Of a stretch of 64,000 bases of DNA, positions 56,408-64,000 are shown piece by piece. The notes beneath the pieces were generated by a model. The model ran no database searches. It worked only from the letters and a program-made list of their open reading frames with translations, and was not told where the DNA came from. Each line of letters starts with the position of its first letter. Positions within the stretch are counted from its first letter, which is position 1. Made by a program: the position numbers and the translations under genes. The DNA comes from Pengzhenrongella sicca (GTDB lineage Bacteria; Actinomycetota; Actinomycetes; Actinomycetales; Cellulomonadaceae). The stretch spans positions 3,472,001 to 3,536,000 of the forward strand of contig NZ_CP071868.1 of NCBI RefSeq assembly GCF_017569225.1. The letters run 5' to 3'.

Positions 56408-56475
56408 GGGCGCAGGTTAGCGGGTCGCGGCGGGACCGGCGGGGAGTGTCAGTGGCTCCTGGCACGCTGGCGGGC
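56408..56475. promoter_or_regulatory. Divergent ABC exporter/rmuC promoter region, predicted leaderless
   Basis: TAACCT (minus strand, 56414-56419) ends 6 nt before the ATPase ATG, and CACGCT (plus strand, 56463-56468) ends 7 nt before the rmuC ATG. No Shine-Dalgarno sequence is seen for either gene. Confidence 0.45.
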
Positions 56476-57837
56476 ATGACGACCACGACCGCTGCCCTGC
56501 TCATCGCCGGCGCCCTGCTCCTCGGCGCCGTCGTCGGCTGGTCGCTCGCGCTCGCACGCGCCGGTGCGCGGGTCGGGGTCGAGCGTGTCCGGGCCGCGCG
56601 GGCCGACGCCCAGCTCGCGGCCGAGCGGACGGCGTCGGCCGAGCGGGTGCGCGCGTTGCAGGCCGACCAGGCCCGGCTCACGGAGCAGTTCCGCGCGCTC
56701 GCTGCCGACGCGCTCGCGGCCAACAACGAGCAGTTCCTCGCCCTCGCCGACCAGCGGTTCCTGGCCAGCCAGCAGACGCAGGCGTCGGAGCTGGCGCGGC
56801 GCGAGCGCGCGGTCCAGCAGCTCGTCGAGCCGCTCGCGCGCACGCTCGACCAGGTCAAGGCCGAGCTGACGACAGCCGAGACGTCGCGGCTCACGGGCGC
56901 GGCGGCGCTCGGGGAGCAGGTCCGCGCGATGCGGGAGTCCTCCGACCTCCTGCGCTCCGAGACGAGCCAGCTGGTCACGGCGCTGCGCTCGTCGCAGGTG
57001 CGCGGGAAGTGGGGCGAGATCCAGCTCCGGCGCGTCGTCGAGTCCGCCGGGATGGTCGACCACGTCGACTTCGTCGAGCAGAACCAGGTGCGCACCGACG
57101 ACGGCCCGCTCCGGCCCGACATGGTCGTGCGCCTGTCGGGCGGCAAGAGCGTCGTCGTCGACGCCAAGGTCGCCTTCCTCGGCTACCTCGACGCGTGCCA
57201 GGCGACCGACGACACCGTCCGCGCGCAGCGCATGGCCGCGCACGCGCGGCACTTCCGCAAGCACATCGACGACCTCGCGGCGAAGCGGTACTGGGACCAG
57301 TTCGCGCCCGCGCCGGAGTTCGTCGTGATGTTCGTGCCGGCGGAGGCGTTCTTCCACGCCGCGGTCGAGCAGGACCCGGCGCTGTTCGAGTACGCGTTCG
57401 AGCGGAACGTGGTCATCGCGACCCCGATGACCCTGATCGCGCTGCTGCGGACCGTCGCGTACGCATGGCGTCAGGACGCGCTCGCGGCGAACGCGCAGCA
57501 GGTGCTGTCGCTCGGCAAGGAGCTGCACGGCCGGATCGCGACCCTCGGCACGCACGTCGCCCGGCTGGGTCGCGCCATCGACAGCGCCGCGAGCGCCTAC
57601 AACCAGACCGTCTCGTCGCTTGAGACGCGGGTCCTGGTCAGCGCGCGCCGCTTCGCGGACCTGAGCGTCGTCGACGCCGACCTGCCCACGCCGACGCCCG
57701 CCAACCCGCGCCTGAGCGCGGTCAGCGCACCCGAGCTCGTCGCCTCCGCGACCGACCAGGTCGTCGCACTCGACGACGTCGGCCCCGCTGCGCCCGCGCC
57801 CGCGCCCGCGCACGCGCCGGTCAAGACCGCCGGCTGA
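56476..57837 (+). CDS. rmuC: DNA recombination protein RmuC
   Basis: A 453-residue protein. One N-terminal membrane helix (~5-27), a long coiled coil (~28-165) and the RmuC nuclease-like domain ('GKWGEIQLRRVVESAGMVDH', 'GKSVVVDAKVAFLGYLDACQ', 'EFVVMFVPAEAFFHAAVEQD') whose Glu-Asp-x-Lys spacing resembles PD-(D/E)xK enzymes. RmuC limits inversion recombination at short inverted repeats in E. coli. The C-terminal (APAPAPA) tail is low-complexity. Confidence 0.94.
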   Translation: MTTTTAALLIAGALLLGAVVGWSLALARAGARVGVERVRAARADAQLAAERTASAERVRALQADQARLTEQFRALAADALAANNEQFLALADQRFLASQQTQASELARRERAVQQLVEPLARTLDQVKAELTTAETSRLTGAAALGEQVRAMRESSDLLRSETSQLVTALRSSQVRGKWGEIQLRRVVESAGMVDHVDFVEQNQVRTDDGPLRPDMVVRLSGGKSVVVDAKVAFLGYLDACQATDDTVRAQRMAAHARHFRKHIDDLAAKRYWDQFAPAPEFVVMFVPAEAFFHAAVEQDPALFEYAFERNVVIATPMTLIALLRTVAYAWRQDALAANAQQVLSLGKELHGRIATLGTHVARLGRAIDSAASAYNQTVSSLETRVLVSARRFADLSVVDADLPTPTPANPRLSAVSAPELVASATDQVVALDDVGPAAPAPAPAHAPVKTAG

Positions 57838-57862
57838 CGACGCCTGCGGGCTCCCGACGGCT

Positions 57863-57888
57863 CCCGCCGCGTCGGCCTACGCGGCGGG
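57863..57888. terminator. Bidirectional hairpin terminator between rmuC and ispH
   Basis: CCCGCCGCGT, a 6-nt loop CGGCCT, then ACGCGGCGGG form a perfect 10-bp stem, 25 bp past the rmuC stop and 28 bp past the ispH stop. No T-run is present on either side. Confidence 0.7.
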
Positions 57889-57916
57889 TGGCCCTCGGGG
57901 ACGGCGCGGGCGGCGT

Positions 57917-58936
57917 CTACACCGTCTCGGCGGCGACCTCGGGGCGGGGCGCGACGCGGCGCTCGCGCTGGATGGGCGTGCCGGCGATCTTCAGGTCCGT
58001 CCGGAGCTCGCGCGGCAACGAGAACATGAGGTCCTCCGTCGCGGTGCGCACCTCCTCGACGTGCACGAAGCCCTCGCGCGCGAGCAGCTCCAGCACGTCG
58101 CGCACCAGGATCTCCGGGACCGACGCGCCCGAGGTCAAGCCGACCGTCGTCGCGCCCTCGAGCCAGGCGAGGTCCACCTCGCTCGCGGTGTCCACGCGGT
58201 AGGACGCAAGCGCGCCCGCGTCGAGCGCGACCTCGACGAGCCGCACCGAGTTCGAGGAGTTCGCCGAGCCGACCGTGATGACGACGTCGCAGTCCGGCGC
58301 GAGCTTCTTCACCGCGACCTGCCGGTTCTGGGTCGCGTAGCAGATGTCGTCGCTCGGCGGGTCCTGCAGGCTCGGGAACCGCTCGCGCAGCCGCCGCACC
58401 GTCTCCATCGTCTCGTCGACCGACAGCGTCGTCTGCGAGATCCAGATCAGCTTCTCGGGGTCGCGAACGGTCACCTGGTCGACCTCGTCGGGAGAGTTCA
58501 CGACCTGGATGTGCTCGGGCGCCTCACCGAGGGTGCCCTCGACCTCCTCATGGCCGGCGTGGCCGATCAGGAGGATGTCGTAGTCGTCCGACGCGAACCG
58601 GACGGCTTCCTTGTGCACCTTGGTCACCAGCGGGCAGGTCGCGTCGATGGTCTGCAGCGAGCGCGCCGCCGCCGCCGCGAGCACGGCGGGCGAGACGCCG
58701 TGCGCCGAGAACACCACGCGGGCACCCTCGGGCACGTCGTCGGTGTCGTCGACGAAGATCGCCCCGCGCGCGGCCAGGGTCTCGACCACGAACTTGTTGT
58801 GCACGATCTCCTTGCGCACGTAGACGGGCGCCCCGTAGTGCTCGAGGGCCTTCTCAACGGCTATCACGGCCCGGTCAACCCCCGCGCAGTACCCCCGCGG
58901 GGCCGCCAGGAGGACTTTCTTGCGCTGCTCAGCCAC
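57917..58936 (-). CDS. ispH: 4-hydroxy-3-methylbut-2-enyl diphosphate reductase
   Basis: A 339-residue iron-sulfur enzyme that makes IPP and DMAPP in the last step of the MEP isoprenoid pathway. The three cluster cysteines are Cys17 ('[10 protein letters not shown]'), Cys101 ('[12 protein letters not shown]') and Cys199 ('[11 protein letters not shown]'); '[13 protein letters not shown]' and '[13 protein letters not shown]' bind substrate. The GTG start at 58936 has TACCAT at 58943-58948. It is divergent from xseA, as Rv1110 is near xseA (Rv1108c) in M. tuberculosis. Confidence 0.96.
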   Translation of the reverse strand: MAEQRKKVLLAAPRGYCAGVDRAVIAVEKALEHYGAPVYVRKEIVHNKFVVETLAARGAIFVDDTDDVPEGARVVFSAHGVSPAVLAAAAARSLQTIDATCPLVTKVHKEAVRFASDDYDILLIGHAGHEEVEGTLGEAPEHIQVVNSPDEVDQVTVRDPEKLIWISQTTLSVDETMETVRRLRERFPSLQDPPSDDICYATQNRQVAVKKLAPDCDVVITVGSANSSNSVRLVEVALDAGALASYRVDTASEVDLAWLEGATTVGLTSGASVPEILVRDVLELLAREGFVHVEEVRTATEDLMFSLPRELRTDLKIAGTPIQRERRVAPRPEVAAETV

Positions 58937-58965
58937 CTGTCCATGGTACGTGGCACCCTGGCCCC
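58937..58965. promoter_or_regulatory. Divergent ispH/xseA promoter region, predicted leaderless
   Basis: Only 29 bp separate the two GTG starts. TACCAT (minus strand, 58943-58948) ends 6 nt before ispH and CACCCT (plus strand, 58954-58959) ends 6 nt before xseA. The space is too small for a conventional 5' untranslated region with a ribosome-binding site on either side. Confidence 0.5.
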
Positions 58966-60219
58966 GTGACCGATCAGGACTCCGCCCCGCCCATCCCCGC
59001 GCTGCCGCTGCGCGCGCTGGACACCACGGCGGAGCGTCCGTGGCCGGTCCGCCTGCTCGCGTCGAAGATCGCCGACTACGTCGCGAAGATGGCTCCCGTC
59101 TGGGTCGAAGGGCAGATCGTCCAGCTCAGCCGCCGGCCCGGCGCCGGGATGGCGTTCCTCACGCTGCGGGACACCGACGCCGACATGTCGCTGCCCGTGA
59201 CCGTGTACTCGCGCGTGCTCGAGGCCGTCGCCGTGCCCCTGGCCGAGGGCGCGCACGTCGTCGTGCACGCGAAGCCGACGTTCTGGACCAAGCGCGGGTC
59301 CCTGCAGCTCCAGGCGGACGCGGTGCGCGCCGTCGGCGTCGGCGAGCTGCTCGCGCGCATCGAGCACCTCAAGCGCGTGCTCGCGGCCGAGGGGCTGTTC
59401 GACGCCGCGCGCAAGGTGCCGCTGCCGTTCCTGCCCGGCGTCGTCGGGCTCGTGTGCGGACGCGGCTCGAAGGCCGAGCACGACGTCGTCGTCAACGCGC
59501 AGGCCCGGTGGCCCCAGGTGCGGTTCGAGATCCGCGAGGTCGCAGTGCAGGGCGTGAGCGCGGTGGCCCAGGTGAGCGCCGCCATCGCCGAGCTCGACGC
59601 CGACCCCCGCGTCGGCGTCATCGTGGTCGCGCGCGGCGGGGGCGCGGTCGAGGACCTGCTGCCGTTCAGCAACGAGACCCTCGTCCGGGCGGCCGCGGCC
59701 TGCCGCACGCCGCTCGTCAGCGCGATCGGGCACGAGACGGACACGCCGCTGCTCGACCTCGTCGCCGACTACCGGGCGTCCACCCCGACGGACGCCGCCG
59801 AGCGCATCGTGCCCGACGTCACCCAGGAGCGCGTCCGGATCACCCAGGCGCGCACGCGCATCCGGACCGCGATCGGCCACCTCCTCGCCCGCGAGCAGGC
59901 CGGGCTGGCGTCCGCGCGCTCGCGACCCGTGCTCGCGGTGCCGCAGTCGATGGTCGCCGCGCGCGCCAGCGACGTGCTCGCGCGGCGCGAGTCGGGCCGG
60001 CGCGCCCTCGAGGACTGGCTCGCGCGGGCGGCCGGCCACACCGACCAGCTCGCGGCCCAGCTGCGGGCACTGTCGCCGGCCGCCACGCTCGACCGGGGCT
60101 ACGCCGTCGTCCAGCGGGCCGACGGCGCGGTCGTGCGCGCCGCCGACGACGTCGCCCCCGGCGAGGCGCTTCGCATCCGTGTCGCCCGCGGCGAGCTCGC
60201 GGCGACCGCGGCCCCCTGA
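58966..60219 (+). CDS. xseA: Exodeoxyribonuclease VII large subunit
   Basis: A 417-residue subunit of ExoVII, which degrades single-stranded DNA to oligonucleotides. The N-terminal OB fold (~30-120, '[20 protein letters not shown]') is followed by the catalytic domain with '[20 protein letters not shown]', '[20 protein letters not shown]' and '[20 protein letters not shown]'. A coiled coil (~270-380) carries the small subunits and '[11 protein letters not shown]' closes the chain. The GTG start is used; xseB follows 49 bp downstream. Confidence 0.96.
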   Translation: MTDQDSAPPIPALPLRALDTTAERPWPVRLLASKIADYVAKMAPVWVEGQIVQLSRRPGAGMAFLTLRDTDADMSLPVTVYSRVLEAVAVPLAEGAHVVVHAKPTFWTKRGSLQLQADAVRAVGVGELLARIEHLKRVLAAEGLFDAARKVPLPFLPGVVGLVCGRGSKAEHDVVVNAQARWPQVRFEIREVAVQGVSAVAQVSAAIAELDADPRVGVIVVARGGGAVEDLLPFSNETLVRAAAACRTPLVSAIGHETDTPLLDLVADYRASTPTDAAERIVPDVTQERVRITQARTRIRTAIGHLLAREQAGLASARSRPVLAVPQSMVAARASDVLARRESGRRALEDWLARAAGHTDQLAAQLRALSPAATLDRGYAVVQRADGAVVRAADDVAPGEALRIRVARGELAATAAP

Positions 60220-60268
60220 CGACTCACTGCTTCGCCCACCCGCACCGACCACCGACGAGGAGCCCGAG

Positions 60269-60592
60269 ATGCCTTCGACGCCGAGCCAACCGATGGATAC
60301 TGAGCCCGTGCCGACGACGACCAGACCGCCCATCCGCAGCGCAGCGCAGGACGACCTCGCGTCGCTCAGCTACGAGCAGGCCCGCGACGAGCTCATCTCC
60401 GTCGTCTCCCGGCTCGAGGCGGGCGGGGCCACGCTCGAGGAGTCGCTCACGCTCTGGGAGCGGGGCGAGGCGCTCGCGGCGCGCTGCCAGCAGTGGCTCG
60501 ACGGCGCGCGCGAACGGCTGTCCACCGCCCGGACGGTCGAGGGAGACGACGCAGCGCCGGGCCAGCAGCACGCGACCGGACCGGACGCGTGA
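60269..60592 (+). CDS. xseB: Exodeoxyribonuclease VII small subunit
   Basis: A 107-residue protein. The core '[20 protein letters not shown]' and '[20 protein letters not shown]' is the two-helix XseB hairpin; the first ~35 and last ~20 residues are low-complexity extensions. Several copies bind the XseA coiled coil. The ATG at 60269 has GAGGAG at 60257-60262. The stop overlaps the kinase start by four bases (GTGA). Confidence 0.93.
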   Translation: MPSTPSQPMDTEPVPTTTRPPIRSAAQDDLASLSYEQARDELISVVSRLEAGGATLEESLTLWERGEALAARCQQWLDGARERLSTARTVEGDDAAPGQQHATGPDA

Positions 60593-61554
60593 GCACCCCC
60601 GCCGCGGCCGGCGACGTCGGCACGCCCCCTGCGGCCGGGGCCCGCGCCCTGGTCGTCGGCGAGGCGCTCGTCGACGTCGTGCGCCGCCTGGACGGGACGG
60701 TCGACGAGCACCCGGGTGGCAGCCCCGCGAACGTCGCGATCGGGCTGGGCCGGCTCGGGCGGGGTGTCGAGCTGCTGACCTGGTTCGGGCCCGACGCCCA
60801 CGGGGACCTGGTGCGCGCGCACCTGGAGAGCTCCGCCGTCCACCTCGTCGCCGGCAGCGACACGGCGGCGTCGACGCCCGTCGCGATCGCGACGCTGGAC
60901 GCCACCGGGGCCGCGACCTACACCTTCGACCTCGACTGGCAGGTGCCCGCCGACGTCGAGCTGCCGGCCGACGCCGTCGTCGTGCACAGCAGCACCATCG
61001 GCGCCGCGCTCGCCCCCGGCGGCGCCGCCGTGCTCGCGATCCTCGCGGCTGCCCGGGACCGGTCGACCGTGACGTACGACCCGAACATCCGGCCCGCGCT
61101 GCTCGGCAGCGCGGAGAGCGCGCGGCCGCTGGTCGAGCGCCTCGTCGCCCTAGCGGACGTCGTCAAGGCCAGCGACGAGGACCTCGCCTGGCTCGAGCCC
61201 GGCGTGCCGGCGGCCGACGTCGCGGCCCGGTGGGCGCTCGGCGGCCCGGCGCTCGTGGTGGTGACCCGGGGCGCCGCGGGCGTGCTCGCGGTGACCTCGG
61301 CCGGCCTGCGCCTCGAGGTGCCCGCCGTCGCGGTCACGGTCGCCGACACCGTCGGCGCGGGCGACTCGTTCATGTCGGGCCTGATCGACGGCCTGTGGAC
61401 CGCCGACCTGCTCGGCGCGGACCGGCGCCGCGCCCTCGCCGAGATCGACGCGGCCACGCTCACCGCGATCCTCGAGCGCTCGGCCCGCATCGCGGGGATC
61501 ACCGTCTCGCGGCCCGGCGCGAACCCGCCGTGGGCCGCGGAGCTCACCGCCTGA
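60589..61554 (+). CDS. PfkB-family carbohydrate kinase (fructokinase-like)
   Basis: A 321-residue ribokinase-fold sugar kinase. The N-terminal signature '[18 protein letters not shown]' binds sugar, and the C-terminal motif '[20 protein letters not shown]' contains the catalytic Asp and anion hole. The spacing resembles fructokinases, but the sugar cannot be assigned from sequence. The GTG start at 60589 overlaps the xseB stop, so it is co-translated with xseAB although unrelated in function. Confidence 0.88.
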   Translation: MSTPAAAGDVGTPPAAGARALVVGEALVDVVRRLDGTVDEHPGGSPANVAIGLGRLGRGVELLTWFGPDAHGDLVRAHLESSAVHLVAGSDTAASTPVAIATLDATGAATYTFDLDWQVPADVELPADAVVVHSSTIGAALAPGGAAVLAILAAARDRSTVTYDPNIRPALLGSAESARPLVERLVALADVVKASDEDLAWLEPGVPAADVAARWALGGPALVVVTRGAAGVLAVTSAGLRLEVPAVAVTVADTVGAGDSFMSGLIDGLWTADLLGADRRRALAEIDAATLTAILERSARIAGITVSRPGANPPWAAELTA

Positions 61555-61600
61555 GGGCGACCGGGCGCGCGCCGACCGGCGGCCTGCGAGGATGAGCCCC

Positions 61601-62239
61601 ATGGCAAACCCCCTGACCCCGGCCGCGGCGTGGGCCCTGCTCCGCGACGGGAACGCCCGGTTCGTGGCCGGCGAGATGGAGCACCCGTCCCAGAGCGCGG
61701 ACCGTCGCGCCGAGCTCAGCCTCGAGCAGCAGCCGTTCGCCGTCATCCTCGGCTGCTCGGACTCGCGCGTCGCCGCCGAGATCGTGTTCGACCAGGGCCT
61801 GGGCGACCTGTTCGTGGTGCGCACGGCCGGCCACGTGCTCGACACGACGGTCGTCGGGTCGATCGAGTACGGCGTCGACCTGCTCGGCACACCCCTGGTC
61901 GTCGTGCTCGCGCACGACCACTGCGGCGCGGTCGCCGCGGCCGCGGCCGCGCTGACCACCGGCGAGCTCCCCCGCGGCTTCGTCCGGGCGATCGTCGACC
62001 GCGTCATCCCGAGCATCGTCGGCCTCGGCGGCGGCGGGCTCGGCGCGCTCGCGTCGCTCGACGCCGCGGCGCTCGGCCGCGAGCACACGCGGCACACGGT
62101 GCAGATGCTGCAGAGCTACTCCGCCGGGCTGTCGGAGGCGATCGCGGCCGGGAGGTGCGCGATCGTGGGCGTCGAGTACACGCTCGCGGACGGCCGCGTC
62201 AGCGTCGTCGAGTCGGTGGGCATCGACCTGGAGAAATGA
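61601..62239 (+). CDS. Beta-class carbonic anhydrase
   Basis: A 212-residue enzyme interconverting CO2 and bicarbonate. The zinc ligands are Cys52 ('[11 protein letters not shown]', with Asp54 and Arg56 as the catalytic dyad), His105 and Cys108 ('AHDHCGAV'). GAGGAT at 61588-61593 lies 7 nt before the ATG at 61601; an ATG at 61592 is in frame but less likely. It is followed 35 bp later by fumC on the same strand. Confidence 0.93.
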   Translation: MANPLTPAAAWALLRDGNARFVAGEMEHPSQSADRRAELSLEQQPFAVILGCSDSRVAAEIVFDQGLGDLFVVRTAGHVLDTTVVGSIEYGVDLLGTPLVVVLAHDHCGAVAAAAAALTTGELPRGFVRAIVDRVIPSIVGLGGGGLGALASLDAAALGREHTRHTVQMLQSYSAGLSEAIAAGRCAIVGVEYTLADGRVSVVESVGIDLEK

Positions 62240-62274
62240 CGCCCGGGCCGGCGATCTCGGGCACGATGAACGTC

Positions 62275-63756
62275 ATGACCGACAACGCCGTCCGCGCGAC
62301 CACCCCCGAGCCCGCGATGCCCGTGAACCCCGCCATGCCCCCCGAGCCCGCCACGCCCCTCGACCCCGGATACCGGATCGAGCACGACACGATGGGCGAC
62401 GTGCGCGTGCCCGCCGCCGCGCTCTACCGCGCGCAGACGCAGCGCGCGGTCGAGAACTTCCCGATCTCCGGCGTGCACCTCGAGCGCTCGCACATCGAGG
62501 CGCTCGCACGCGTGAAGAAGGCCGCGGCCCGGGCGAACGCCGAGCTCGGCGTCCTCGAGCCCGACGTGGCCGCCGCGATCGCGCTCGCCGCCGACGACGT
62601 CGCCTCCGGCGCGCACGACGTCGACTTCCCGATCGACATCTTCCAGACCGGCTCCGGCACGTCGTCGAACATGAACGCGAACGAGGTCATCGCGACCCTG
62701 GCCACGCGCCGGCTCGGGCGCGAGGTGCACCCGAACGACCACGTCAACGCGTCCCAGTCGTCGAACGACGTGTTCCCGACGTCGGTGCACGTCGCGGCCA
62801 CAGCGGGCGTGGTCCGCGACCTCGTGCCCGCGCTGGACCACCTCGCGGCGACCCTCGAGGCGAAGGCCGTCGAGTTCGCGGACGTGGTCAAGGCAGGCCG
62901 CACGCACCTGATGGACGCGACGCCGGTCACGCTCGGCCAGGAGTTCGGCGGGTACGCGGCCGCGATCCGGTACGGGGTCGAGCGGCTCGAGGCGGCGCTC
63001 CCCCGGGCCGCCGAGGTCCCGCTCGGCGGGACCGCCGTCGGCACCGGGATCAACACCCCGGCCGGGTTCCCGCAGCGGGTCATCGAGCTGCTGGTCGAGG
63101 ACACGGGGCTGCCGTTGACCGAGGCCCGCAACCACTTCGAGGCGCAGGGCACCCGCGACGGGCTCGTGGAGCTGTCAGGGGTGCTGCGCACCGTCGCGGT
63201 GAGCCTGACGAAGATCTGCAACGACCTGCGCTGGATGGGCTCCGGCCCGAACACCGGGCTCGGCGAGATCGCGATCCCGGACCTGCAGCCCGGCTCGTCG
63301 ATCATGCCCGGCAAGGTCAACCCGGTCATCCCCGAGGCCGTGCTCATGGTTGCGGCGCGCGTGATCGGCAACGACGCCACGGTCGCGTGGGCGGGCGCGA
63401 GCGGCTCGTTCGAGCTCAACGTACAGATCCCCGTCATCGCCCTCGGCGTCCTGGAGTCGATCCGACTGCTCACGAACGCGTCGACGGTGCTGGCCGACAA
63501 GGCGGTGGCCGGGATCGTGGCGAACGTCGCCCGGTCCCGAGCGCTCGCGGAGTCCTCGCCCTCGATCGTCACGCCGCTCAACCGCGTGATCGGGTACGAG
63601 TCCGCCGCGAAGGTCGCGAAGTACGCCGTCAAGCACGCGGTCACGGTCCGCGAGGCCGTCCTCGCGCTCGGCTTCGTCGATCGCGGCGAGCTCTCGGCGG
63701 CCGACCTCGACGCCGCCCTCGACGTGATGACGATGACGCGGCCCCCGCGGGCCTGA
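62275..63756 (+). CDS. fumC: Class II fumarate hydratase
   Basis: A 493-residue iron-independent fumarase that interconverts fumarate and malate. '[20 protein letters not shown]', '[17 protein letters not shown]' and the superfamily signature '[16 protein letters not shown]' (flexible catalytic Ser loop) are intact. The first ~30 residues are a Pro/Glu/Met-rich extension. CACGAT at 62262-62267 ends 7 nt before the ATG at 62275, and ATG 62266 lies within it, so 62275 is preferred. It is the position equivalent of Rv1098c. Confidence 0.96.
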   Translation: MTDNAVRATTPEPAMPVNPAMPPEPATPLDPGYRIEHDTMGDVRVPAAALYRAQTQRAVENFPISGVHLERSHIEALARVKKAAARANAELGVLEPDVAAAIALAADDVASGAHDVDFPIDIFQTGSGTSSNMNANEVIATLATRRLGREVHPNDHVNASQSSNDVFPTSVHVAATAGVVRDLVPALDHLAATLEAKAVEFADVVKAGRTHLMDATPVTLGQEFGGYAAAIRYGVERLEAALPRAAEVPLGGTAVGTGINTPAGFPQRVIELLVEDTGLPLTEARNHFEAQGTRDGLVELSGVLRTVAVSLTKICNDLRWMGSGPNTGLGEIAIPDLQPGSSIMPGKVNPVIPEAVLMVAARVIGNDATVAWAGASGSFELNVQIPVIALGVLESIRLLTNASTVLADKAVAGIVANVARSRALAESSPSIVTPLNRVIGYESAAKVAKYAVKHAVTVREAVLALGFVDRGELSAADLDAALDVMTMTRPPRA

Positions 63757-63780
63757 CCCGCGGGAGCCGCGCCGTCGGCG

Positions 63781-64000
63781 CTAGACCTCGATGCCCTCGA
63801 GCATCTCCGTGACGAGCGCGGCCACCGGGGAGCGCTCGGAGCGGGTGAGGGTCACGTGCGCGAACAGCGGGTGGCCCTTGAGCGCCTCGATCACCGCGGC
63901 GACGCCGTCGTGCCGTCCGACGCGCAGGTTGTCGCGCTGCGCGACGTCGTGCGTGAGGACCACCCGCGAGCTCTGCCCGATCCGGGACAGGACCGTGAGC
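63781..64000 (-). CDS. PhoH family protein (C-terminal end; rest outside window)
   Basis: The frame is open to the window edge; only the last ~72 residues are seen. '[20 protein letters not shown]', '[20 protein letters not shown]' and 'AALVTEMLE' are the conserved end of actinobacterial PhoH2-like proteins, in which a PIN RNase is fused to a PhoH ATPase. It converges with fumC across 24 bp. In M. tuberculosis phoH2 (Rv1095) and fum (Rv1098c) are likewise close. Confidence 0.88.
   Translation of the reverse strand, partial: LTVLSRIGQSSRVVLTHDVAQRDNLRVGRHDGVAAVIEALKGHPLFAHVTLTRSERSPVAALVTEMLEGIEV

Overview
The window is very G+C-rich actinobacterial chromosome, with codon third positions almost always G or C, frequent GTG starts and 4-base ATGA/GTGA gene overlaps. 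mshB (mycothiol synthesis), a sigE-rseA-htrA-tatB cluster, the small DUF3117 gene and a FolP2-type protein all point to Actinomycetota. Together with a GH10 xylanase and several oligopeptide ABC transporters, I infer a Cellulomonadaceae-like member of the Micrococcales. No rRNA or tRNA gene, CRISPR array, transposase or integrase was recognised.

Layout. 0-3 kb: succinate dehydrogenase (end of sdhD, then sdhA, sdhB). 3.3-6 kb: YihY/BrkB membrane protein, a 2H phosphoesterase and trpS. 6.1-10.4 kb: the envelope-stress operon sigE-rseA-htrA-tatB, divergent from an O-methyltransferase that appears to start with ATC. 10.4-16.3 kb: aminopeptidase, DUF3117, mannosyltransferase, folP2, LOG and dapE. 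16.4-25.9 kb: dapD, a frameshifted lysozyme-like gene, citrate synthase, dapC-fdxA, a VanW protein, and mshB with two coupled partners. 25.9-43.1 kb: typA, then two oligopeptide ABC transporters and one polar amino acid ABC transporter. 43.3-45.9 kb: VOC protein, cytoplasmic GH10 xylanase, DinB. 45.9-52.9 kb: an accessory region with inverted-repeat arrays, broken genes, a LysR/flavoprotein pair and material inserted into the 3' end of ychF. 52.9-64 kb: ychF, an ABC exporter, rmuC, ispH, xseA-xseB, a PfkB kinase, carbonic anhydrase, fumC and the end of a PhoH gene.

Genes that work together. sdhDAB, gltA and fumC are citric-acid-cycle enzymes. dapD, dapC and dapE are three consecutive steps of the succinylase branch of lysine/diaminopimelate synthesis. 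SigE, its membrane anti-sigma factor, HtrA and TatB form an envelope-stress unit. XseA and XseB form exonuclease VII. Much of the backbone follows the M. tuberculosis H37Rv order from Rv1095 (phoH2) to Rv1224 (tatB), so the transporter block and the 46-53 kb region stand out as lineage-specific.

Most notable observations: (1) three copies of the last codons of ychF at 50.33, 50.81 and 52.91 kb, arranged like tandem integrations into the ychF 3' end; (2) a four-armed ~115-bp repeat found three times, always between convergent genes; (3) a second inverted-repeat family of 19-bp units flanking a broken gene; (4) three 15-bp iterons with a 23-bp period before a DUF4143 ATPase; (5) a half-MFS/flavoprotein fusion; (6) an ATC start codon; and (7) many genes with a -10-like hexamer 6-8 nt before the start codon, implying leaderless mRNAs.
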